The notes under the pieces were generated by a model. That model was not told where the DNA came from and did no database searches. It saw nothing but the letters and a program-made list of their open reading frames with translations. From Planctomycetaceae bacterium (GTDB lineage: Bacteria > Planctomycetota > Planctomycetia > Pirellulales > UBA1268), in NCBI GenBank assembly GCA_018694455.1, contig JABHNP010000123.1:1-6723 (forward strand): a stretch of DNA of 6,723 nt. Direction: 5' to 3'. The position numbers and the translations under genes were made by a program. Of this stretch, positions 1 to 5,505 are shown piece after piece. Positions within the stretch are counted from its first letter, which is position 1, and each line of letters opens with the position of its first letter.

Positions 1-1304
1 ATCCAGACGTCATCTCGTTGCCCAGAATGACTGTCCACGATACACGGCAACGTCTTACCGACTTGCTTCTGTGTATGGTCGTGGGCGATGGCCTGCTGCA
101 CCTTCATGAGTTCATCACGACGGGCCACCTTTACTTCTTCCGGCAGATGGCCATCGAGCCTCGCCGCAGGCGTATCCGGCTCAAATGAGTACGTAAACAC
201 ACCGAGCCGTTCAAACTGCCACCGCTTTACAAATGAAACCATCTCTTCAAACTGCTCGTCTGTCTCACCAGGAAAACCAGTGATCATCGTCGTCCGAAGT
301 ACGAGATTCGGAATCTGATCCCGCAGCTTCGCAAGCAATTCTTCTGTAGGCCCACGAGAAACTCTTCGCTGCATCCGCTTCAGTACTGGATCACTGGCGT
401 GCTGAAGTGGCATATCTAGATACGGGAGAATCTTTTTGCTGCCCGCGATGGTCTCAATGAGACGGTCAGTAAAGTACATCGGGTACAGATACATCAGCCG
501 GATCCATTGAATACCGTCAATCTTTTCAATGGCTTCAAGAAGTTCAACCAGCCTCGGTTCACCGTACAGATCCTTCCCATAGTAGGTGGTGTCCTGAGCA
601 ACGATGACCAACTCCTTCAAACCATCTGCTGCCAGCTCTTTTGCCTCAGCTAGCACCCGCTCCATCGGCTTGGTCGCATGCTTGCCACGCATTTTCGGAA
701 TGGCACAAAACGTACAGGTTCGGTCACATCCTTCAGAGATTTTCAGATAGGCCATATGCCGAGGCGTCACCCGCATACGATTGCCGTCATCAAGTGCGGT
801 CGCTGGAGCCGGATTAAACACACTCCGCTGCTCGCCAAGACTACCGACGAGTCGTTCGGCAGCTCGGGCAACTTCATCTCGTGAGAAGACACCGATTACG
901 GCATCAACACCGGGCCGCTCCTCTAGCAGGGTTTCTTTCTGCCGTTCTGCCAGACATCCGGCAACAATGATTCCTCGGATGCCGCCCGCCTCCTTCAGCC
1001 CAACCATTTCATCAATAACACCGTACGATTCGGCACGAGATGAATCAATAAAGGCACAGGTATTAATAATGACGAGATCTGAGCCCTTGGGCTCAGCGAC
1101 AAACTGCCAGCCGTCATCGCGTAGCAACCCAAGCATCCGCTCACTATCAACAAGATTTTTTGGACACCCAAGACTGACAAGTGAAAACGTGCCTCGCCGA
1201 CGAGCAGGGTCGACTGGGTCCACATGAAACTCTACGGCATGGCCAGCGTGTGATCCACTCTGGCAGGCGTCTGCGATCTCGCCAACAATTGGGAGTTGAT
1301 TCAT
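1..1304 (-). CDS. rimO: Ribosomal protein S12 methylthiotransferase RimO (partial, C-terminus beyond left edge)
   Basis: RimO is a radical-SAM enzyme that adds a methylthio group to a conserved aspartate of ribosomal protein S12 in the cytoplasm. My reading of the reverse strand gives 434 codons without a stop. The N-terminal UPF0004 domain carries SLGCPKNLVDSE (residues 44-55), the RimO version of this motif, with cluster cysteines Cys47, Cys83 (NTCAF) and Cys117 (AGCLAE). The radical-SAM domain holds the CxxxCxxC motif CDRTCTFC (Cys193, Cys197, Cys200). Downstream are LPYLDMPLQHASDPVLKRM and TTMITGFPGET, both typical of the methylthiotransferase family. The last residues (about 413-434, GKTLPCIVD) look like the start of the TRAM domain, so perhaps 50 residues lie outside the window. 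The ATG at 1304 is one base after the ispG stop and has AGGGG (complement of 1314-1318) nine bases upstream. This start gives about 37 residues before the first conserved strand, so a later start is possible. The SLGCPKNLVDSE motif argues for RimO rather than MiaB. Confidence 0.95.
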   Translation of the reverse strand, partial: MNQLPIVGEIADACQSGSHAGHAVEFHVDPVDPARRRGTFSLVSLGCPKNLVDSERMLGLLRDDGWQFVAEPKGSDLVIINTCAFIDSSRAESYGVIDEMVGLKEAGGIRGIIVAGCLAERQKETLLEERPGVDAVIGVFSRDEVARAAERLVGSLGEQRSVFNPAPATALDDGNRMRVTPRHMAYLKISEGCDRTCTFCAIPKMRGKHATKPMERVLAEAKELAADGLKELVIVAQDTTYYGKDLYGEPRLVELLEAIEKIDGIQWIRLMYLYPMYFTDRLIETIAGSKKILPYLDMPLQHASDPVLKRMQRRVSRGPTEELLAKLRDQIPNLVLRTTMITGFPGETDEQFEEMVSFVKRWQFERLGVFTYSFEPDTPAARLDGHLPEEVKVARRDELMKVQQAIAHDHTQKQVGKTLPCIVDSHSGQRDDVW

Positions 1305-1305
1305 A

Positions 1306-2475
1306 CTATCGCACCCCTGCCGGCGTTTTGGCGACATCGCCACGGTCACGTATAATACGGTCGAGTTCTTCTCGAAGCCGCGGTATTATGGCGTCGTAGG
1401 CAAATGCACCAAGCGGCTCACTGCCCTTCTTCAGATTGACATGCGTTGGTCCACACCAGAGACCAAGATCAGCATCATCCGTTTCGCCAGGCCCATTCAC
1501 GCGACAGCCCATAACCGCAATCGTGATAGCATGATCTTTCGCGTATGCCGTCATCCGCTTCACTTCTTCAGCCAAATCAATAAAGGCTTCATTTTCAACT
1601 CGTGAGCAACTCGGACAACTGATGATGTTCATCGTGTTGAGGCCAAAATCAACAACACTTCGTACTCTACCAATGGCGATATCTGCAAGAATACCTTTGG
1701 CCGCTTCGATCTCTTCTGGCTTCCGTACATTCGGCACCGTCAGAGAGACTCGCACGGTGTCACCGATACCACGACTAATGAGTTGCTCAAAGGCAATACG
1801 GGTTTTGATAACACCGTCCGGTGGCAGGCCTGCTTCAGTCACACCTAAATGCAGAGGAATATCAGGCCGCTGTTCAGCAAACCGTTGATTCACTTCAATC
1901 ACTTTCTGTGGATCTGAATCCTTCAGCGACACGACATAGCGGGTAAAACCGATTGAGTCGAGAAGTTCGCAATGCTCAAGAGCACTGGCAAGCATTGGCC
2001 CAATGGAGTCATCCTCTGCGAACTTCTCTTTTTTTTCGGGATCAACACTTCCGCAATTTACACCCACACGTAGTGCACAGTCATGATCACCTGCTACGCC
2101 GGCGATAAATTTCACTTTTTCCTGCCAGGGCTTTTCTGTTTCGTGATGATACAAATGCCCCGGGTTGTACCGAAGTTTATCGACATACTCTGCAACGTCT
2201 GCAGCAAGTCGATAATTCTCCTGAAGATCGATTGCGAGGTTGGCTTTTGTTTGGCTTCGGATTGACGGCAAAGCCGCTGCATCTTTTTTACTATCGACGG
2301 CAATTCTCACCACCCCTGCTCCGGCAGCATGAAGTTCGTTCACCTGCTCAAGCGTTGCTTCCACATCCTGCGTATGCGTCGCCGTCATGCTTTGGGAAGC
2401 GATAGGATTATGAGCACCAAGCGTGATGCTTCCTACCTGAACTGCCCGGGTTGAATTCCGCTCAATGCTTACCAC
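1306..2475 (-). CDS. ispG: 4-hydroxy-3-methylbut-2-enyl diphosphate synthase IspG (GcpE)
   Basis: IspG carries out the penultimate step of the non-mevalonate (MEP) isoprenoid pathway, reductively converting methylerythritol cyclodiphosphate to HMBPP in the cytoplasm. The 389-residue product is close to the usual short bacterial form (E. coli about 372). The N-terminal TIM-barrel part has PIASQSMTATHTQDVEATL (residues 24-42) and GAGVVRIAV (52-60); GVNCGSVD (138-145) and LHLGVTEAG (208-216) are further family signatures. The C-terminal 4Fe-4S domain has ISCPSCSR (Cys287, Cys290) and GCRVNGPGE (Cys324, Glu331), the known cluster ligands. The start codon is GTG, not ATG, with AAGGG (complement of 2481-2485) five bases upstream, which supports this start. 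The stop TAG is one base before the rimO ATG, so the two are almost certainly co-transcribed and probably translationally coupled. The single-domain form lacks the large insert found in plant and chlamydial-type enzymes. Confidence 0.97.
   Translation of the reverse strand: MVSIERNSTRAVQVGSITLGAHNPIASQSMTATHTQDVEATLEQVNELHAAGAGVVRIAVDSKKDAAALPSIRSQTKANLAIDLQENYRLAADVAEYVDKLRYNPGHLYHHETEKPWQEKVKFIAGVAGDHDCALRVGVNCGSVDPEKKEKFAEDDSIGPMLASALEHCELLDSIGFTRYVVSLKDSDPQKVIEVNQRFAEQRPDIPLHLGVTEAGLPPDGVIKTRIAFEQLISRGIGDTVRVSLTVPNVRKPEEIEAAKGILADIAIGRVRSVVDFGLNTMNIISCPSCSRVENEAFIDLAEEVKRMTAYAKDHAITIAVMGCRVNGPGETDDADLGLWCGPTHVNLKKGSEPLGAFAYDAIIPRLREELDRIIRDRGDVAKTPAGVR
1314..1318 (-). promoter_or_regulatory. 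rimO ribosome binding site inside ispG
   Basis: AGGGG on the minus strand, nine bases before the rimO ATG at 1304. It lies within the last codons of ispG, so ribosomes finishing ispG pass over it. This supports the ATG at 1304 as the rimO start and suggests translational coupling. Confidence 0.6.
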
Positions 2476-2605
2476 TACTACCCTTACGTTCTTTTGGTGT
2501 TTCTCGAATATATGAATGCTGTGGCGGCCCGCACAGCAACAGGGCTACCAGAATTCCTCGCACTGTTACAAAATAGCACGAAAGTGTCTCCTCGGCGATC
2601 CACCC
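2476..2605. promoter_or_regulatory. Divergent intergenic region between ispG and trmL, with an imperfect palindrome
   Basis: This 130-bp spacer should hold the promoters of ispG (minus) and trmL (plus). On the minus strand TATATT (complement of 2507-2512) could be the ispG -10 box, but no well-spaced -35 box is visible; TTGCTG lies 21 bases upstream. Next to it at 2518-2537 is an imperfect 20-bp palindrome with perfect arms GCTGTG and CACAGC. No convincing plus-strand promoter for trmL was found; TACAAA at 2567-2572 is the best -10 candidate. All box assignments are inference. Confidence 0.35.
2481..2485 (-). promoter_or_regulatory. ispG ribosome binding site
   Basis: AAGGG on the minus strand, five bases before the GTG at 2475. 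It decides the start: no ATG nearby in this frame has a comparable site. Confidence 0.6.
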
Positions 2606-3088
2606 ATGCGATACTCCCCTTCTTTACATATCGTCCTTTATGAGCCCGAGATTCCACCAAATGCTGGAAACATCGGTCGAACCTGTGTCGCCGTTGGTGC
2701 CAAGATGTGGCTTGTTGAGCCACTTGGATTCACAATAAATGATTACTACCTGCGTCGAGCGGGGCTTGATTATTGGGATGAACTCGAGTGGGAGGTTGTT
2801 CCATCATGGGATGCACTCATTACGAAACTGACCGCTGAAGGAGGGAGACTTGGCTGGTTTTTCTCAGCCCATGCGACCAAGTCTTATACCGATATTGCAT
2901 ACCAACAGGGTGACGCCCTCGTTTTCGGAAGTGAATCAAGTGGCCTGCCTCAATCGATTAAAAAGAAGCATGCTGATCAACTCCTCACAATCCCTTCTCG
3001 ACCTCAGGTCCGCAGCCTCAATCTCTCAAACACAGCCGCAGTTGTCGCCTATGAAGCAGTTCGACAATGGGGCGGCATTCCTGGCTAG
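2606..3088 (+). CDS. trmL: tRNA (cytidine(34)-2'-O)-methyltransferase TrmL
   Basis: TrmL is a small SPOUT-class methyltransferase that uses S-adenosylmethionine to 2'-O-methylate the wobble base (C34 or cmnm5U34) of certain leucine tRNAs. The 160-residue product matches the family length (E. coli 157). All three SPOUT knot motifs are present: EPEIPPNAGNIGRTC (residues 13-27), LVFGSESSGLP (105-115) and IPSRPQVRSLNLSNTAAV (129-146); LRRAGLDYW (49-57) is also characteristic of TrmL. There is no extra N-terminal or C-terminal domain, which argues against TrmH or TrmJ. The frame stays open to an ATG at 2516, but the 30 extra residues do not resemble the family, so the ATG at 2606 is preferred although no clear Shine-Dalgarno precedes it. 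The gene is divergent from ispG and convergent with the toroid gene, whose stop codon overlaps its own; no intrinsic terminator follows. Confidence 0.93.
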   Translation: MRYSPSLHIVLYEPEIPPNAGNIGRTCVAVGAKMWLVEPLGFTINDYYLRRAGLDYWDELEWEVVPSWDALITKLTAEGGRLGWFFSAHATKSYTDIAYQQGDALVFGSESSGLPQSIKKKHADQLLTIPSRPQVRSLNLSNTAAVVAYEAVRQWGGIPG

Positions 3089-4887
3089 TTTCGCTTTGCA
3101 CCTCCGTACAACGACAGGTGACGGTAGTACGTTTCCAGCATGCATGCACAGAGTGATGTTGTGAAAAGCCTCCCCCCCTTTACTCCATAAAGATCATGGA
3201 CTGGGGACCAACTCCCTCGATTTGCACCACCAGTTTCCTGATTCTCTGGCAACAACTCAGACATCACTGAGTTCCATTGCCGCCAAACACTCCCACCAAC
3301 GTGATGGCAGACTTGTGTAATGTAATACCACGCATAAATATTCTTCACCGTAGAATTCATCGTACGGGAATTTATCTTTGCAAAATCAACCGCACGGTTG
3401 TTTTGCTTCAAGGACTCAGGAAATGCTATTGGAGCCTCTGTCAGCAAGCGATCTACAACGGTGATGACATGAGGAGTATCCGGTGGTGTACCAAGAAATA
3501 GTTTTCCAAGAATTGCCTCAGCCGAGATAGCGGGCTGAAACTTCCTCAATGGACTCATTGGATTAAACTGATAGTCATACCCCATGTCAGGCTCTTCAGC
3601 ATTCTCAGACACGATCCGGAGTTGATCGAGGAAATCATCGACCCGCTCGAACGACTCTGTAATGCCGGGGCTTTCCAGGCCTGCCATCTCAGCGGTTTTC
3701 AATGCCAGTAGAAACCATCCTGTCATAGACAGATCACCACGGTTTTTCCAACTTTCAAGAAACCCGTTCTCATCTTTTTCAGGGAGATGATATCGCCACC
3801 CACCATCTGGTAGCTGGGCTGCCAGTGCATACCGAAGGGCATTCTGAGCGGCTTGTTTTATTTTCAGATCGCGTGTCAGGCCATATAGCTCACACAAAGC
3901 AATCGTGACTTGACCATGCCCGTACATACGACCCGCAGATGATGTATGTCCATCTGAGGCCGGGGCAAAATTACCAGCCTCGGTCTGCGTCTTTAGTATT
4001 GATCGCCAGCCATTTATCACAGCCTCCTGATGCTCTCCTGTCTTGGTGGTATGACCAGCACCCTGCAACGCCAGCAGTGCCATGGCAGTTGCGGCGACTC
4101 TGTTTTCTTCAGAACCACCATTGGGGTATGGCCCACGAAGACTCCACAGACCTGCATATGTTCCTGCCTTCGTCTGCTGCCTCACGATCCATGCAAGCGC
4201 TCGCCGAACAGCCAACTCCGTCCGATCACTCCCTCCACCAGTAGCCAACAGACTACGTCGACGGCCCTCTTGCCTGCCTGTCAGGAGTGAGCCGATGGCC
4301 TCTGCTGGACGTGCTGTAAACGACTCTTGATCAGGTACAAGCCGATCCATGGCTGGCACTGCGGCCGGGTCTTCAACCACATCTTTCTCACTCACGGCCA
4401 ATTCCTGCTGGAGATTCTTAGTATCGACACGAGATGGTCCGACTCCTGGTAGGACGACAGCAGGTGGCCCCGGCTCGGGAAGAAATTCAAGTGTGAGTCT
4501 GAGCGGCTTCTGGCTTACAACACCAACGGATACAACGAGAAGCACTGTCAGCAGAAGAACGTGCACTCCAAGACTTACGCTCCACCCGGGACTATTCTGA
4601 AAGACATTACACAATGCCTCTCGCCAGCGAAACTGCAAGAAAAAATCGAATGGACCAAGCGGAATATTTCCATCAAACAAACCGGTCTTTCTCTTTGATG
4701 GAAACTTCTCACAGGCTTCCGTGACCACAACACTCGGCGTTGAGTCACTGGTGCCAGCCGGCCTGTTCCACGGCAACTTACCGGCAAGCGACCCGGTTGT
4801 GTTCCCCGAAGAGGCATTACCCGCCCCCCCCCCTGCAGGCGGCGGTTTTTGTGGAGAACGAGATGATGCCCAACGTGAATCTGTCAT
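3085..4887 (-). CDS. Single-pass membrane protein with squalene-cyclase/prenyltransferase-like toroid domain, function unknown
   Basis: The 600-residue product has three parts. Residues 1-60 are low-complexity, rich in Pro, Gly, Ser and Thr. A hydrophobic segment (about 104-124, VHVLLLTVLLVVSVGVV) is a likely membrane anchor, preceded by GPFDFFLQFRWREALCN, so the N-terminus is probably cytoplasmic. After a Pro-rich linker, residues about 222-595 look like an alpha/alpha toroid of the squalene cyclase / prenyltransferase beta-subunit type: repeated helix pairs with QW-like turns such as QQTKAGTYAGLWSL (237-250), QLPDGGWRYHL (358-368) and ETGGANRGSW (551-560), and a closing helix LFTTSLCACMLETYYRHL. 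I see no DxDD acid motif of squalene-hopene cyclases, so catalysis as a terpene cyclase is unlikely; a binding role is inference. The ATG at 4887 has no clear Shine-Dalgarno. A ten-G run in codons 19-22 could make the frame unstable. The 3' end overlaps the stop of trmL. Confidence 0.82.
   Translation of the reverse strand: MTDSRWASSRSPQKPPPAGGGAGNASSGNTTGSLAGKLPWNRPAGTSDSTPSVVVTEACEKFPSKRKTGLFDGNIPLGPFDFFLQFRWREALCNVFQNSPGWSVSLGVHVLLLTVLLVVSVGVVSQKPLRLTLEFLPEPGPPAVVLPGVGPSRVDTKNLQQELAVSEKDVVEDPAAVPAMDRLVPDQESFTARPAEAIGSLLTGRQEGRRRSLLATGGGSDRTELAVRRALAWIVRQQTKAGTYAGLWSLRGPYPNGGSEENRVAATAMALLALQGAGHTTKTGEHQEAVINGWRSILKTQTEAGNFAPASDGHTSSAGRMYGHGQVTIALCELYGLTRDLKIKQAAQNALRYALAAQLPDGGWRYHLPEKDENGFLESWKNRGDLSMTGWFLLALKTAEMAGLESPGITESFERVDDFLDQLRIVSENAEEPDMGYDYQFNPMSPLRKFQPAISAEAILGKLFLGTPPDTPHVITVVDRLLTEAPIAFPESLKQNNRAVDFAKINSRTMNSTVKNIYAWYYITQVCHHVGGSVWRQWNSVMSELLPENQETGGANRGSWSPVHDLYGVKGGRLFTTSLCACMLETYYRHLSLYGGAKRN
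4824..4833. repeat. Ten-base C/G homopolymer in the 5' part of the toroid gene
   Basis: Ten consecutive C on the plus strand, read as G in the minus-strand gene, covering codons Gly19-Gly21 and the first base of Ala22. Such runs are prone to slippage in replication and to sequencing error. A change of one base would shift the frame of the rest of the protein. Confidence 0.9.
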
Positions 4888-5142
4888 AGTGCAAAGCTAG
4901 AGGGTGGCAACGCCTGTCGAATATTCTGCTTTCTCTTCGCTATCCATGAAATCGAGAGATTCACGGAATTGCCAAACTTTTCTGAACGGTAAAGCACAGG
5001 GTATTTTTTCTGATATACTGTAATCGTCGGAATAGTTGGTACTGCCTTACCAGAATTCCGATCGGATCGGTTCGGCTGATTAGGCGACCATATTGTAGGG
5101 TTTTCGCCTGAATCAACTGTGATCACCGTCAATAATACATAT
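4888..5142. other. Intergenic spacer between the toroid gene and tRNA-fMet
   Basis: These 255 bases should carry the promoters of the minus-strand toroid gene and the plus-strand tRNA. The clearest promoter-like element is an extended -10 box, TGATATACT at 5011-5019 on the plus strand, but it lies about 124 bases before the tRNA and has no good -35 box. CCGATCGG at 5058-5065 is a perfect 8-bp palindrome followed by a second GATCGG. On the minus strand an 82-codon frame starting with TTG ends in ATGA overlapping the toroid start; it has no ribosome binding site and resembles no family I know, so I do not call it a gene. Confidence 0.4.
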
Positions 5143-5216
<74 letters not shown>

Positions 5217-5219
5217 CTT

Positions 5220-5251
5220 AACCCCTCAGATTTTTTTCTGAGGGGTTTTTT
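5220..5251 (+). terminator. Intrinsic terminator of tRNA-fMet
   Basis: An 11-bp perfect stem (5220-5230 with 5237-5247, core ACCCCTCAGA/TCTGAGGGGT) closes a six-T loop and runs into a T tract (5246-5251). It begins only three bases after the tRNA. The other side lacks a matching T run in the reverse sense, so it should act on plus-strand transcripts only. Confidence 0.9.
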
Positions 5252-5327
5252 CTTGCTTAATTGAGACGTTCTTTCTTGGCTGCCTGAGGAGCTCTTTCTT
5301 GCCTGTTGGCGTGCCCCTAGCAAGAAA
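5249..5327. repeat. Three TTTCTTG repeats at 23-nt steps, plus one inverted copy
   Basis: TTTCTTG occurs at 5249-5255, 5272-5278 and 5295-5301, spaced exactly 23 bases start to start. Units one and two agree at about 15 of 23 positions and units two and three at about 14. An inverted copy, GCAAGAAA, is at 5320-5327. The first copy overlaps the T tract of the tRNA terminator, so part of that match is explained by the terminator. Confidence 0.5.
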
Positions 5328-5335
5328 ACCTCAGG
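5283..5335 (+). other. Long imperfect hairpin in the leader region of the dehydrogenase-like gene
   Basis: CCTGAGG (5283-5289) can pair with CCTCAGG (5329-5335), and inside it TTTCTTGC (5295-5302) with GCAAGAAA (5320-5327). That is 7 bp plus 8 bp, separated by a 5/1-base internal loop, with a 17-base apical loop. GCCCCT (5313-5318) can instead pair with AGGGGC (5333-5338), which excludes the outer stem. No T run follows, so it is not an intrinsic terminator. Whether it is transcribed is unknown; it ends about 170 bases before the start codon. Confidence 0.4.
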
Positions 5336-5385
5336 GGCCACTATGCTTTTGTTATACCAACTTCCATCAGGACATCGTTCCACAG

Positions 5386-5421
5386 TGAAGACACTTTCAC
5401 ACTTGAAGACACGTTCACACC
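5386..5421 (+). repeat. Two tandem copies of an 18-bp unit
   Basis: TGAAGACACTTTCACACT (5386-5403) is followed directly by TGAAGACACGTTCACACC (5404-5421); 16 of 18 bases agree. The pair lies 85-120 bases before the dehydrogenase-like start codon. It could be a binding site for a regulator; the sequence alone does not show which. Confidence 0.8.
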
Positions 5422-5492
5422 TCCCGTTTTCTAATAAGTAACGAGTGCCCATGCGTTCTGAGAGCATACTGAACACATACCTGTCCGCTTAC

Positions 5493-5497
5493 AGAGG
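5493..5497 (+). promoter_or_regulatory. Ribosome binding site of the PVC dehydrogenase-like gene
   Basis: AGAGG eight bases before the ATG at 5506. It favours 5506 (or the adjacent ATG at 5509) over the in-frame ATG at 5557, which has no such site. Confidence 0.6.
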
Positions 5498-5505
5498 ATG
5501 AGTCA

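Larger units (their letters stand above)
5252..5505. other. Gene-free region upstream of the dehydrogenase-like gene
   Basis: These 254 bases contain no supported gene. They hold the TTTCTTG repeats, the hairpin and the 18-bp tandem repeat listed separately, and the ribosome binding site at 5493-5497. A -10-like TAATAA is at 5432-5437 but without a well-spaced -35 box, so no promoter is called. Confidence 0.6.

Noticed and set aside
781..1227. A 148-codon plus-strand frame opposite rimO.
   Set aside because: It is rich in Ser, Arg and Pro with no recognisable domain, and lies fully antisense to a clearly conserved rimO sequence.
2516..2605. A 30-residue N-terminal extension of TrmL from the ATG at 2516.
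   Set aside because: The extension does not resemble the family, and the protein from 2606 matches the usual length of about 157 residues.
3939..4330. Three overlapping plus-strand frames opposite the toroid gene.
   Set aside because: They overlap one another in different frames and are antisense to the long toroid frame, whose repeat structure is coherent; none has a domain or a ribosome binding site.
4884..5132. An 82-codon minus-strand frame whose stop overlaps the toroid gene start (ATGA), suggesting a coupled small gene.
   Set aside because: It starts with TTG, has no ribosome binding site, begins only ten bases from the tRNA and resembles no known family. Any ATG followed by A can produce this overlap by chance.
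5311..5340. GCCCCT/AGGGGC as a second terminator.
   Set aside because: The loop is 14 bases and no T tract follows the stem.
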